From NCBI GenBank assembly GCA_947074345.1, contig CAMTPH010000018.1, forward strand, positions 1 to 39,963: a stretch of DNA of 39,963 nucleotides, read 5' to 3'. A program made the position numbers and the translations under genes. The notes under the pieces are model-generated. The model was not told the origin of the DNA and ran no database searches. It saw only the letters and a program-made list of their open reading frames with translations. The stretch is from an uncultured Bacteroides sp. (GTDB lineage: Bacteria; Bacteroidota; Bacteroidia; Bacteroidales; Bacteroidaceae). Numbering within the stretch: the first letter of the stretch is position 1; each line of letters begins with the position of its first letter. Positions 16,038 through 24,823 of this stretch are shown here, in pieces.

Positions 16038-16265
16038 TTATTCAACTTTAATTTTATAAACTGAAATACATCCATCTGGACATACTATTGCACATGAACC
16101 ACAACCTGTACATGTGTCTTCTGAAATAGATTTAGCGAAGTTATATCCTTTTACATTAACCTCTTTACTTAGAGATATAATATTTAGAGGACAAGCTACC
16201 ACACACAGGTCGCAACCTTTACAACGTTCTGTATCGACTACGATTGCTCCTTTAATTTTAGCCAT
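16038..16265 (-). CDS. korD: 2-oxoacid:ferredoxin oxidoreductase, delta subunit (2x[4Fe-4S] ferredoxin)
   Basis: A 75-residue iron-sulfur subunit that carries electrons out of the complex. Two cluster motifs are complete: Cys15, 18, 21, 25 (CKGCDLCVVACP) and Cys52, 55, 58, 62 (CTGCGSCAIVCP). An extra Cys66 follows the second motif. It lies between the small TPR gene and korA in the same operon, with gaps of 19 and 14 bp. Confidence 0.93.
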   Translation of the reverse strand: MAKIKGAIVVDTERCKGCDLCVVACPLNIISLSKEVNVKGYNFAKSISEDTCTGCGSCAIVCPDGCISVYKIKVE

Positions 16266-16284
16266 AACTTATTTTTTATAAAGT

Positions 16285-16566
16285 TTATTGATTAAACATG
16301 TCTTTATGATAAAACTCTAGAATCTCTATAACCGCTTTTCTGGCATGAACAGCCGGACTATCAGGATTTAAATCGATTGCTTTTTGATAGTTATTAAGGG
16401 ATTGTTGCCAATCACCCATTTTGCGATAGGCATTGCCTTGCAAATAATAGATTACATCATGATTTATTTGAGAATTATCATTGTGTAACATAGCGTCAAG
16501 CAAACTGATTGCTCTAGCTATATCTCCTTCATTGATAAGTGTTTTGATGGTATCCAGTTGTTCCAT
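16285..16566 (-). CDS. Small TPR protein leading the kor operon
   Basis: A 93-residue soluble protein made mostly of tetratricopeptide helices: INEGDIARAISLLDAML (about 12-28), then YYLQGNAYRKMGDWQQSLNNY ending KAIDLNPDSPAV (about 40-74). There is no signal peptide. It is first in the operon and 19 bp from the ferredoxin subunit gene. TPR units usually mediate protein contacts, so an assembly or docking role for the oxidoreductase is possible but unproven. Confidence 0.8.
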   Translation of the reverse strand: MEQLDTIKTLINEGDIARAISLLDAMLHNDNSQINHDVIYYLQGNAYRKMGDWQQSLNNYQKAIDLNPDSPAVHARKAVIEILEFYHKDMFNQ

Positions 16567-16595
16567 GATTCTGAATTTCCTTATTTTATGCGGCT

Positions 16596-16629
16596 ACAAA
16601 GATAGTTTTTATTTGCAAATACAGTTCAA
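16596..16629 (-). promoter_or_regulatory. Promoter of the kor operon
   Basis: Minus strand: TTG at 16629-16627, a 22-nt spacer, and TATCTTTGT at 16604-16596. The box lies 29 nt before the ATG of the TPR gene, the distance usual in this window. Confidence 0.65.
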
Positions 16630-16639
16630 TTTAAAATTA

Positions 16640-16653
16640 ATTTTCATGAAAAT
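16640..16653. promoter_or_regulatory. 14-bp perfect palindrome upstream of the kor promoter
   Basis: ATTTTCATGAAAAT is a perfect palindrome starting 10 bp upstream of the -33 TTG. Position and symmetry fit an operator, but AT-rich DNA gives such sites by chance fairly often. Confidence 0.3.
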
Positions 16654-16852
16654 GCGTAAAAAGATATTATATAATTTGTATTTGATGTGATAAAATGATA
16701 GGTGTATGTCTTTCTATGGTACGGAATATTGATTTAAAATGATAGTATGCTTGAATATATAGTAGATGACTGTGTTAAAATGATAATCGCAAATTATGTA
16801 TTTTAGATGATAATTTGTTACTGGCTTTTTTATACAGACTATATGAACGCAA
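16654..16852. other. Non-coding gap between kor and tkt-rpiB operons
   Basis: No credible gene. The motif AAAATGATA occurs three times (16692-16700, 16736-16744, 16777-16785) and a variant TAGATGATA follows at about 16804. The first steps are 44 and 41 bp, close to four helical turns. Significance is doubtful in such AT-rich DNA. Confidence 0.35.
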
Positions 16853-16889
16853 AAAGCGATACTTTATATTTAATATAAAGTATCGCTTT
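16846..16889 (-). terminator. Terminator of the tkt-rpiB operon
   Basis: A 16-bp perfect stem (16853-16868 with 16874-16889) with a 5-nt loop. On the minus strand it continues into TTTTTGCG. It lies 28 bp past the rpiB stop. Confidence 0.88.
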
Positions 16890-16917
16890 ATTTGTTGAAG
16901 AAATAAGATGCAGTATA

Positions 16918-17355
16918 CTATTGTTGTACTGGTATCTTATCAACTCTTGTTTGATGTCTTCCTCCTTCAAATGGAGTTTCGAAAAATTCTGTAAGAATCA
17001 TAGCAGCTTCTTCAGTGCTAATAAATCTACCTGGCATAACCAAAACGTTTGCGTTATTATGCAAACGGGCTAGATGCGCTAATTCTGTATTCCAGCAAAG
17101 AGCGGCTCTTATCCCTTGGTGTTTGTTAAGAGTCATGTTAATGCCATTACCACTACCACAGATAGCAATACCAGGATAACATTCTCCTGCCTCAACAGCT
17201 AATGCTAGAGGGTGAGCAAAGTCTGGATAATCACAACTTTCTTCTGAGTAAGTTCCGAAATCTTTGTATTCCCAACCTTTAGTTTCTAACCATCCACGAA
17301 CGAACTCTTTAAGTTCAAAACCTGCATGGTCTGAGCAAATACCGATAGTTTTCAT
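16918..17355 (-). CDS. rpiB: Ribose-5-phosphate isomerase B
   Basis: Interconverts ribose 5-phosphate and ribulose 5-phosphate in the non-oxidative pentose phosphate pathway (145 aa, normal length). Seen: GICSDHAGFELK with Asp9-His10, the active-site loop ICGSGNGINM with Cys66, HNNANVLVMPGRFI, and the phosphate-binding GGRHQTRVDKI near the C-terminus. Its ATG overlaps the transketolase stop by one base (TAATG), indicating translational coupling with tkt. Confidence 0.95.
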   Translation of the reverse strand: MKTIGICSDHAGFELKEFVRGWLETKGWEYKDFGTYSEESCDYPDFAHPLALAVEAGECYPGIAICGSGNGINMTLNKHQGIRAALCWNTELAHLARLHNNANVLVMPGRFISTEEAAMILTEFFETPFEGGRHQTRVDKIPVQQ

Positions 17356-19364
17356 TATAACATTGATTTTACTTGGTTGTATACATTCTGAGCTGTAAAG
17401 CCTAGTTTTTCATCCAATACAGTATAAGGAGCAGAGAATCCGAAAGACTCTAGACCATATACCTTACCATTTGCACCAACTAATCCTTGTAGGTTAACTG
17501 GTAAACCAGCTGTTAAACCAAAGACTTTTGCGTTAGCAGGTATGATTGATTCTTGATATTCTTTATCTTGAGAGCGGAATAATCCTTCAGATGGAGCAGA
17601 AACAATACGAAGTTTAATGCCATCTTTACGAAGCAATTCGGCACCTGCGATTAATGTCGATACTTCAGAACCTGAAGCTACCAAAATTACATCAGGATTG
17701 TTGTCAGAACCAGCAACGATATATGCGCCTTTTGCAACTTGTGTATAATCGTTTCCTTGAGGTAAGCTAACAATGTTTTGGCGTGAGAAAATTAAAGCTG
17801 TTGGAGTATGTGTATTTTCCATTGCCAATTTCCATGCAATTGTTGTCTCTTCAGCATCAGCTGGACGTAACACTAACATTGAATTGTGGCCTTTGTGGTT
17901 CTTTAATTTCTCCATCAAACGAATTTGAGCTTCTTGCTCTACAGGTTCGTGAGTAGGACCATCTTCTCCTACACGGAATGCATCGTGAGACCAGATGAAT
18001 TTAACAGGTAGTTCCATTAATGCTGCCATACGTATAGCAGGTTTCATATAGTCAGAGAAAACAAAGAATGTAGCACAAGCTGGAATTACACCACCATGCA
18101 ATGCCATACCGATACATACACAAGCCATAGTAAGTTCAGAAACACCTGCTTGCAAGAATGCTCCGCTAAAATCGTTGCGTTGGAATGCGTGAGTTTTCTT
18201 TAAGAAACCATCTGTCTTATCAGAGTTCGACAAGTCAGCAGATGATACTACCATGTTTTCAACTTGAGTAGCTAATGCTCCTAGTACGGTAGCAGATGCG
18301 TTACGAGTAGCTGAGTTAGCTTTTTGTTCGATAGAGTTCCAATCAACTTTAGGAGCTTTGTTTGAGAAGAATTCTTTTAATTTAGCAGCTAATACAGGAT
18401 TTTCCTTTTCCCATGCAGCTTTTGCTTGATATTTCTCGCCTACAATAGACTTAAGTTCAATTGCACGTTTTGCATAAATCTCTTCTACTTCAGGGAAAAT
18501 CACAAATGGATTTTCAACATCACCGCCAAGGTTGATAATTGTATTCTTGTAAGCATCACCACCCAATGGAGCACCATGAGTTTCGCAATTGCCTTCATAA
18601 CAAGAGTTATCTGCTTTGCGAGCACCTTTACCCATGATAGTTTTACCAATGATTAGGGTAGGACGTTCTTTTTCTGCTTTTGCTTCAATTAAGGCTGCAC
18701 GGATTTCATCAACGTTATTACCATTGATTTCAATTACTTTCCAATCCCATGCCTTATATTTCATTGATACATCTTCGGTAGTAACAGCAATAGTCTCAGT
18801 AGATAATTGAATATCATTTGAGTCATAAAACATGATCAAATTATTAAGACCTAATGTACCAGCCATTCGTCCTGCTCCTTGAGAGATTTCTTCTTGGATA
18901 CCACCGTCAGAAATATAGGCATAAATAGTTTGATCCATTACATTTCCGAAACGTGCTTGAAGAAACTTAGCAGCAATTGCAGCTCCAACAGCATAAGTAT
19001 GTCCTTGACCAAGAGGACCTGAGGTGTTCTCGATACCACGTTTAATGTCTACTTCTGGATGACCTGGAGTTGGGCTTCCCCATTGACGGAATTGTTTAAG
19101 ATCGTCAATCGAAAATTTACCAGCCATTGCTAAAATAGAATAAAGCATTGGCGACATGTGTCCTGGGTCTAAGAAGAAACGATCTCTTCCTTCCCAAAAT
19201 GGATTCTCTGGATCATATACTAAAAATTCGGAGAAAAGTACATTTACAAAATCTGCACCTCCCATTGCGCCTCCTGGGTGTCCAGAGTTAGCTTTTTCAA
19301 CCATAGACGCAGCAAGTATGCGAATATTGTCTGCTGCACGATACATCAGTTCATTCTTATTCAT
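17355..19364 (-). CDS. tkt: Transketolase
   Basis: TPP-dependent enzyme moving two-carbon units between sugar phosphates in the pentose phosphate pathway (669 aa, full length). Seen: ANSGHPGGAMGGADFVNVLF near the N-terminus, LDPGHMSPMLYS, GPLGQGHTYAVG, the TPP motif region SDGGIQEEISQG to FYDSNDIQLS, and in the middle domain SHDAFRVGEDGPTHEPVEQ. An in-frame TTG at 19376 would add four residues, but the ATG at 19364 is 31 nt after the -7 box and is the better start. It is the first gene of tkt-rpiB, and the two products act in the same pathway. Confidence 0.95.
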   Translation of the reverse strand: MNKNELMYRAADNIRILAASMVEKANSGHPGGAMGGADFVNVLFSEFLVYDPENPFWEGRDRFFLDPGHMSPMLYSILAMAGKFSIDDLKQFRQWGSPTPGHPEVDIKRGIENTSGPLGQGHTYAVGAAIAAKFLQARFGNVMDQTIYAYISDGGIQEEISQGAGRMAGTLGLNNLIMFYDSNDIQLSTETIAVTTEDVSMKYKAWDWKVIEINGNNVDEIRAALIEAKAEKERPTLIIGKTIMGKGARKADNSCYEGNCETHGAPLGGDAYKNTIINLGGDVENPFVIFPEVEEIYAKRAIELKSIVGEKYQAKAAWEKENPVLAAKLKEFFSNKAPKVDWNSIEQKANSATRNASATVLGALATQVENMVVSSADLSNSDKTDGFLKKTHAFQRNDFSGAFLQAGVSELTMACVCIGMALHGGVIPACATFFVFSDYMKPAIRMAALMELPVKFIWSHDAFRVGEDGPTHEPVEQEAQIRLMEKLKNHKGHNSMLVLRPADAEETTIAWKLAMENTHTPTALIFSRQNIVSLPQGNDYTQVAKGAYIVAGSDNNPDVILVASGSEVSTLIAGAELLRKDGIKLRIVSAPSEGLFRSQDKEYQESIIPANAKVFGLTAGLPVNLQGLVGANGKVYGLESFGFSAPYTVLDEKLGFTAQNVYNQVKSML

Positions 19365-19395
19365 CTCTGTTATCAATTATTTTTCTGATTTATTT

Positions 19396-19430
19396 GCAAA
19401 TATACGGGTTTAACACAAAATTAAGCACAA
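19396..19430 (-). promoter_or_regulatory. Promoter of tkt-rpiB
   Basis: Minus strand: TATATTTGC at 19404-19396 fits the -7 consensus, 31 nt from the ATG. A TTG at 19430-19428 could be the -33 element, with a long 23-nt spacer. Confidence 0.6.
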
Positions 19431-19521
19431 TGTATAGCATGTTTTTACTCTTTATTTTATCTTGTTAATTGCTTATTAAGACATCCATTAACAATAACTA
19501 CCCTATGCTTATTGTAGTGTT

Positions 19522-19563
19522 GAAAACAAATAAATCGGTATCATGTTCAATGATACCGATTTA
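19522..19563 (-). terminator. Terminator of the galM-permease-galK operon
   Basis: A perfect 14-bp stem (19531-19544 with 19550-19563) with a 5-nt loop, followed on the minus strand by TTTGTTTTC. It lies just past the galK stop. Confidence 0.85.
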
Positions 19564-19584
19564 TATATTAGTAAGATATTGTTT

Positions 19585-20739
19585 TTAAGAAATCTTACGA
19601 GAGCCGTCGCTAATTACAACATCATACACCTTTGGTGCTCTACCAAATTTAGCTGTAAAGCTTTCTTGAGCTTTAGAAATGAATCCATCATATAGTTCAT
19701 TTTTCACTAAGTTGATAGTACATCCTCCAAATCCGCCACCCATAACGCGCGAACCAGTTACTCCACATTCTTTAGCAACATCATTCAAGAAGTCTAACTC
19801 TTCGCAACTAACTTCGTACAATTTGCTCATGCCATGATGAGTTTCATACATTTTTTTGCCAACAGTTTCGTAATCTCCTTGTTCTAGTGCATCACATACA
19901 TCAAGTACGCGTTGAATTTCTTCTATTACGTATTCTGCACGCATGTAGTCTTCTTCGTTTACTTCTGTTTTTACATCTTCTAACATTAGCATGTTGCAAT
20001 CACGCAAGAATTCAACATGAGGATGATTCTTTTGGATAGCAGCTACAACAGTTTCGCAACTTTGGCGGCGTTTGTTGTAAGCAGATGATGCAAGTTCATG
20101 TTTAACAACAGAATCAAGCAAAACTAAACGGTAACCTTCTGGTTTGAATGGAAAATATTGATATTCAAGAGAACGACAATCTAAGCGAATCAAACTTCCT
20201 GCTTTACCAAAAACAGATGCAAATTGGTCCATAATACCACAGTTTACACCACAATAGTTATGTTCTGTTGATTGACCAACTTTAGCCAACTCGAATTTGT
20301 CAACCTTGCCTTCGCCAAATAATTCATTCAATGCAAAAGCATAAGTGCTCTCAAGAGCAGCAGATGAAGACATACCAGCGCCAAGAGGAACATCACCAGC
20401 AAAAGCTGTATCAAAGCCCTTAACTTCTACGCCTCTTTTAATCATCTCTCTACAAACTCCAAAGATGTATCTAGCCCAGCTAGCTTTTGGCGCATCTTTT
20501 TCGTTCAATCCGAACTCAACATAATCTTTCAAGTCGATTGAGTAAGCGCGAACAATATTAGTGTCATTAGGTTTGATTTCGGCAACCATACCTTTGTCGA
20601 TTGCTCCAGGAAAAACAAAACCTCCATTATAATCAGTGTGTTCACCAATAAGGTTGATACGACCTGGTGAAGCATATACATTTCCTGTTGCTCCATCAAA
20701 ATGTTTAACGAAGCGACTTCTTACGTGTTCTATATCCAT
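19585..20739 (-). CDS. galK: Galactokinase
   Basis: Phosphorylates alpha-D-galactose to galactose 1-phosphate with ATP (384 aa, full length). Seen: the galactokinase signature PGRINLIGEHTDYNGG (about 25-40), the GHMP-kinase ATP loop PLGAGMSSSAALE (about 118-130), NYCGVNCGIMDQFAS with the catalytic Asp, and the C-terminal GSRVMGGGFGGCTINL. It is last in an operon with galM and a sugar permease, so uptake, anomer interconversion and phosphorylation are encoded together. galT and galE are not in this window. Confidence 0.95.
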   Translation of the reverse strand: MDIEHVRSRFVKHFDGATGNVYASPGRINLIGEHTDYNGGFVFPGAIDKGMVAEIKPNDTNIVRAYSIDLKDYVEFGLNEKDAPKASWARYIFGVCREMIKRGVEVKGFDTAFAGDVPLGAGMSSSAALESTYAFALNELFGEGKVDKFELAKVGQSTEHNYCGVNCGIMDQFASVFGKAGSLIRLDCRSLEYQYFPFKPEGYRLVLLDSVVKHELASSAYNKRRQSCETVVAAIQKNHPHVEFLRDCNMLMLEDVKTEVNEEDYMRAEYVIEEIQRVLDVCDALEQGDYETVGKKMYETHHGMSKLYEVSCEELDFLNDVAKECGVTGSRVMGGGFGGCTINLVKNELYDGFISKAQESFTAKFGRAPKVYDVVISDGSRKIS

Positions 20740-20772
20740 GATAAATTAGTTTAATTGGTTCTAAGTTAAATA

Positions 20773-22092
20773 TTATTCAGTAGGAATGTTTTTGTTTACG
20801 TTTTTACAGCCAACTAATGCATAGAATAACATATAAGCTACTCCAACAAAAATTACCCAGAAGCTTGCAGTGTAGCTACCTGTAACATCAGCAACACCAC
20901 CTTGGATTAATGGTAGAATACCACCACCACACACCATGATCATAAAGATACCTGATGCCATAGCTGTGTATTTTCCTAGTCCTTCTACAGCAAGATTAAA
21001 AATACCTCCCCACATGATAGAAGTACATAAACCACATAGAATAAAGAACATGATACCTACAGGAACTTCAGCCATGCCGAAGCTAATATCTGATTTGAAA
21101 ACTGGCATGTTTACTGTTGAAGCAACTGGAGCGAACATACCAATTAGCAAGAATGCAAGAGCAAAGCAACAAACAGTTGTTAATTGAATTTTACTTGAAA
21201 ATTTAGCACCTAAGGCACCACCAAATAAACGACCAATCATCATTAGGAACCAGTATGTACCTACTATTGATCCTGCAATTGCTGTATCCATACCTAAACC
21301 TAAAGCTCCTTCACCAGTAGAAGATGTAGTAAGGAATAAGTTTACGAAATTAGGAATACCAACTTCAACCCCTACATATACAAAGATTGCTACTGTACCA
21401 AGTAAGAAGTGACGGAAAGACATAGGGCCATATTGATCTTTTGTTTCCTTTTTTTCTGCATGATCCATGTGTGGTTCAGGAATGCTCATTGAAGCTAATA
21501 CAATAAATACAACAGCAAAAATGCCCAAAGCAATGAATAATGCAGGGTTTGCGTCGCTGATTCTTGTGTTTTGGCTAATTGTACCAATTAAATAACCACC
21601 TAATACTGGAACAATTGTAGCAGAGATAGAATTTAATGAACCACCGAATTGAATTAATTGGTTACCTGTTTTTCCACCACCACCTAGTGTGTTTAACATA
21701 GGATTTACAACGGCATTAAGCATACACATAGAAAAACCAGAAACAAAGGCTCCGCAAAGATATACCCAAAATGGACCGAATTCGCCTGGTTGGAAAGATA
21801 GTTGTCCAGAAATGAACTGAATACCGACACCGATAAAACCAACTGCTACGGCTATTAAAGCTGTTTTCTTATATCCAATTTTCTTTAGCATTATACCTGC
21901 TGGTAATCCCATAAATGCATAAGCAATAAAGTTTGCAGCATTTCCAAGTTGTGTCATCCAGTTAGGTGCATTAAATTGTTCTTTTACAATAAGTCCGAGT
22001 GGATTAGTTAATCCCGTTACAAACGAAATCATTGCAAATAGGGCGAACATCATTGCGATAGGCAATAGATAGCTCTTTTTTTGTTGAGTCAT
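20773..22092 (-). CDS. MFS sugar permease, FucP/GluP type (glucose/galactose)
   Basis: Inner-membrane proton-coupled sugar transporter of 439 aa with about 12 hydrophobic segments. Typical features of the FucP/GluP branch are the N-terminal MFALFAMISFVTGLTNPL, the first-half GLPAGIMLKKIGYKKT loop, NAVVNPMLNTLGGGGKTGNQ, and FGGSLNSISATIVPVLGGYL. The gene lies between galM and galK, 33 bp from galK, which points to galactose, possibly also glucose, as substrate. Family is secure; substrate is inferred from context. Confidence 0.88.
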   Translation of the reverse strand: MTQQKKSYLLPIAMMFALFAMISFVTGLTNPLGLIVKEQFNAPNWMTQLGNAANFIAYAFMGLPAGIMLKKIGYKKTALIAVAVGFIGVGIQFISGQLSFQPGEFGPFWVYLCGAFVSGFSMCMLNAVVNPMLNTLGGGGKTGNQLIQFGGSLNSISATIVPVLGGYLIGTISQNTRISDANPALFIALGIFAVVFIVLASMSIPEPHMDHAEKKETKDQYGPMSFRHFLLGTVAIFVYVGVEVGIPNFVNLFLTTSSTGEGALGLGMDTAIAGSIVGTYWFLMMIGRLFGGALGAKFSSKIQLTTVCCFALAFLLIGMFAPVASTVNMPVFKSDISFGMAEVPVGIMFFILCGLCTSIMWGGIFNLAVEGLGKYTAMASGIFMIMVCGGGILPLIQGGVADVTGSYTASFWVIFVGVAYMLFYALVGCKNVNKNIPTE

Positions 22093-22159
22093 GATTTAAT
22101 AAAAAAATGTTAGTTTATAAATAAAAGTTAGTTATTGTTGTAAAGGTTGTATATGTAGT

Positions 22160-23254
22160 TTATTCTACACCGAATTTATATATTGTTATTTGTTGGTATT
22201 CATCACCTGGAAGCAATATTGCAGTCGGGAAATGTGCTTTGTTGGGAGTGTCAGGGAAACATTGTGCTTCAAAGCAAAGACCACTACGGGCAGGGAAAGT
22301 AGCCCCGTGTGCTCCTTCAAATCCATTTAACCAATTACCTGTATATAGTTGAACTCCTGGTTCTGAAGTATACACTTCCATTGTTCTTCCACTTATTGGA
22401 CTAACACATGTTGCAGCTATGTCAAGTGCACCAGATTCTACCTTGTTTAATACATAACAATGATCATAACCTGCTCCATATTTCAGTTGTGTGAAATCTG
22501 AATTTATTCTTTCTCCTATAGCGTGAGGAGTTGTAAAATCCATTGGCGTATCAGAAACCTTTAAGATTTCACCAGTAGGAATAGAAACATCATCAATAGG
22601 AACGTAATGATCAGCATTGATTGTAACAATATGATCTTCGATTGAAAGAGTAGGAGTAGCAATGCCGTTTAAGTTGAAGAAGCTATGATTGGTAAGGTTT
22701 ACAACTGTTGCTTTATCGGTTGTTGCTCTATATTCAATTACTAAAGCGTTTGTATCATCTTCAAGGCTATAAGTCATTTCAACTTCAAGATTTCCAGGGA
22801 AACCTTCTTCTCCATCTGCTGATGCATAGGTAAAAATAACAGTACTGTTGTCAACTTGATTTGCGTCCCATACGCGGGCATGAAATCCTGTTGGCCCTCC
22901 ATGAAGAGAATTTGGCCCGTTGTTAATAGTTAATTGATGTTCTTCGCCGAAAAGTGTAAATTTACCTTTCGCAATTCTATTGCCATATCTGCCAATAACA
23001 GTGTTTAAGAAAGGTTCTGGACTATTAATTACGTTGTCTATTGAATCATGGCCAAGAACAACATTTGCGTATTTGCCATTTTTATCAGGAACCATAATAG
23101 ATAGAATTGCACAACCATAATTGGTTACAGCAACTTCCATTCCTTTTTCATTTTTCAGAATGAATAAATCAGTTTCTTTGTTTTTTATAGTTTTCTTAAA
23201 ATCATCTGGATTTAACCCAGATATATTTTTGTTTGAGGTTTCAGTGTTAATCAT
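22160..23254 (-). CDS. galM: Aldose 1-epimerase (galactose mutarotase)
   Basis: Interconverts the alpha and beta anomers of galactose and glucose before galactokinase (364 aa). Seen: GNRIAKGKFTL with the substrate Arg, NNGPNSLHGG with a conserved His, VVNLTNHSFFNLNG with the catalytic His, GYDHCYVLN with the substrate-binding Asp, and the late SEPGVQLYTGN ahead of the catalytic Glu region (GLCFEAQCFPD). No signal peptide, so it should be cytoplasmic. First gene of the gal operon, with its own promoter, divergent from manA. Confidence 0.93.
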   Translation of the reverse strand: MINTETSNKNISGLNPDDFKKTIKNKETDLFILKNEKGMEVAVTNYGCAILSIMVPDKNGKYANVVLGHDSIDNVINSPEPFLNTVIGRYGNRIAKGKFTLFGEEHQLTINNGPNSLHGGPTGFHARVWDANQVDNSTVIFTYASADGEEGFPGNLEVEMTYSLEDDTNALVIEYRATTDKATVVNLTNHSFFNLNGIATPTLSIEDHIVTINADHYVPIDDVSIPTGEILKVSDTPMDFTTPHAIGERINSDFTQLKYGAGYDHCYVLNKVESGALDIAATCVSPISGRTMEVYTSEPGVQLYTGNWLNGFEGAHGATFPARSGLCFEAQCFPDTPNKAHFPTAILLPGDEYQQITIYKFGVE

Positions 23255-23275
23255 GGTGTTTCTATTAATATTTAT

Positions 23276-23308
23276 GCAAATAAAGGTATTTTCTTTTTGA
23301 CTTACAAA
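23276..23308 (-). promoter_or_regulatory. Promoter of the gal operon
   Basis: Minus strand: TTTG (23308-23305), a 20-nt spacer, and TTTATTTGC (23284-23276), a -7 box with one mismatch (T for A at its second base). The imperfect -7 fits an activator-dependent promoter. It lies 21 nt before galM. Confidence 0.5.
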
Positions 23309-23433
23309 TTAAATTTTGGAAAACTATTTATGCCTTTCAATAAGTATTTGTTTTATAATTCCTTTTATTTATAAATTTTATTGGCATCGTATAATATTGC
23401 GCATTTTAGAATTATTATTTCAATTAAAATAAA

Positions 23434-23470
23434 TTGGCATTTATAGTTTTTTTATATTTTTGTTGCAACA
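23434..23470 (+). promoter_or_regulatory. manA promoter with overlapping palindrome
   Basis: TTG (23434-23436), an 18-nt spacer and TATTTTTGT (23455-23463) fit the -33/-7 pattern, 56 nt before manA. The perfect 10-bp palindrome TGTTGCAACA (23461-23470) covers the end of the -7 box and the likely start site, so it could bind a repressor. The -33 sits in TTGGCAT, which also occurs 53 bp upstream (23381-23387). Confidence 0.55.
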
Positions 23471-23519
23471 TAATAACCTATAATATATTAATTACAACTT
23501 TAGTAAAAACTTTTAAACA

Positions 23520-24491
23520 ATGTACCCTTTAAAATTTGAACCAATATTAAAACAAACCATCTGGGGTGGTGATAAAATTGTACCTTTCAAACATTTAGAA
23601 TCTGACCTAAAAGGAATCGGTGAAAGTTGGGAAATATCAGGAGTAGCTGATAATGAATCTGTTGTAGCTAATGGCCCTGATAAGGGATATACGTTAAATC
23701 AACTTGTTAGAAAATATCGCGATGAGCTTGTAGGCGAATCCAATTATGCACGTTTTGGCGATTCTTTTCCTTTACTAATTAAATTCATCGACGCTCGACA
23801 AGATTTGTCAATTCAAGTCCACCCTGATGATATTATGGCTAAGAAACGTCATAATTCTAAAGGAAAAACAGAAATGTGGTATGTTATTGATGCTGATAAA
23901 GACGCTAAGTTACGTTCTGGTTTCTCAGAATCAATAACCCCAAAAGAATATAAGGATAGAATTCACAGTAATACAATTACTGATGTTCTTCAAGAATATG
24001 ATATAAAAGGAGGAGATGTATTCTTCTTACCTGCCGGGCGTATTCATAGTATTGGAGCCGGTGCGTTTATTGCAGAAATTCAACAAACTTCTGATGTGAC
24101 ATATCGAATATATGACTTCAACCGTACTGACGATCAAGGCAACAAAAGAGAATTGCATACGGAGTTAGCAAAAGAAGCGATAAACTATGAGGTTCTAGAT
24201 GATTATCGTACAAAATACGAACTAGAGAAAAATGAGCCAGTAGAATTAGTAGCTTGTCCTTATTTTACTACTTCTATTTATGATATGACAGAAGACATTA
24301 GCTGTGATTATTCTGAGTTAGATTCTTTTGTTATATTTATATGTGTTGAAGGTGAATGTACTGTTGTAGACAATGAAGGAAATGAAATCAGCATGACAGC
24401 TGGCGAAACCATATTGCTTCCAGCATCAGTTCTATCTGTTAGCATATTGCCTAAAGAATCAGGAGTAAAGATAATTGAAACATACGTTTAA
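23520..24491 (+). CDS. manA: Mannose-6-phosphate isomerase, class I (short form)
   Basis: Zinc-dependent isomerase interconverting mannose 6-phosphate and fructose 6-phosphate (323 aa, the size of the short Bacillus-type enzymes). Seen: KQTIWGGDKIVPF and ESWEISG in the N-terminal cupin, QVHPDD with metal ligand His101, KTEMW with Glu118, and PAGRIHSIGAG with His176. A C-terminal cupin carries ECTVVDNEGNEISMTAGETI. Single-gene unit divergent from the gal operon, followed by a strong bidirectional terminator. It feeds mannose into glycolysis or supplies mannose 6-phosphate for GDP-sugars. Confidence 0.93.
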   Translation: MYPLKFEPILKQTIWGGDKIVPFKHLESDLKGIGESWEISGVADNESVVANGPDKGYTLNQLVRKYRDELVGESNYARFGDSFPLLIKFIDARQDLSIQVHPDDIMAKKRHNSKGKTEMWYVIDADKDAKLRSGFSESITPKEYKDRIHSNTITDVLQEYDIKGGDVFFLPAGRIHSIGAGAFIAEIQQTSDVTYRIYDFNRTDDQGNKRELHTELAKEAINYEVLDDYRTKYELEKNEPVELVACPYFTTSIYDMTEDISCDYSELDSFVIFICVEGECTVVDNEGNEISMTAGETILLPASVLSVSILPKESGVKIIETYV

Positions 24492-24511
24492 GTAGAACTT
24501 ACATCAAATAG

Positions 24512-24549
24512 AAAAGGGTTTATCATGATATCATGATAAACCCTTTTTT
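24512..24549. terminator. Bidirectional terminator between manA and the YtxH cluster
   Basis: A perfect 36-bp inverted repeat (24512-24547; AAAAGGG to CCCTTTT) with T6 on the plus side and T4 on the minus side. It serves two convergent units. Confidence 0.9.
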
Positions 24550-24568
24550 GTTAGTTTTACACTATACT

Positions 24569-24823
24569 TTATTTTCGTCTAAACGATTTTTTTAATCGAT
24601 CAATAGTTTTTACACCCAACATTAACCCATCAAATATAGCCATACCAGTATTAATTGTACGGAATATAGATTCGACTTTATTAGCAGGCGGTTCAATAGG
24701 CTCAAATATGAGTAAAGTTCGCTCCTCGATTAGTTGCTTTTGCTTTCTAATCTCTATTAACTTTTCCTCTCTCAAAAGTTCAATATCTTTTAATGATATC
24801 TTATTGGCCTTTGTATTGATCAT
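24569..24823 (-). CDS. Small basic protein, unknown function, YtxH/holin cluster
   Basis: An 84-residue protein I do not recognise by function. Residues about 8-38 (LKDIELLREEKLIEIRKQKQ onward) are charged and helical, likely a short coiled coil. A weakly hydrophobic stretch TGMAIFDGLMLGVKTID (about 58-75) ends in the basic tail RLKKSFRRK. It overlaps the holin-X gene by 4 bp (ATGA) and is last in a three-gene unit. By company it is probably a peripheral membrane component; no motif supports an enzyme. Confidence 0.7.
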   Translation of the reverse strand: MINTKANKISLKDIELLREEKLIEIRKQKQLIEERTLLIFEPIEPPANKVESIFRTINTGMAIFDGLMLGVKTIDRLKKSFRRK

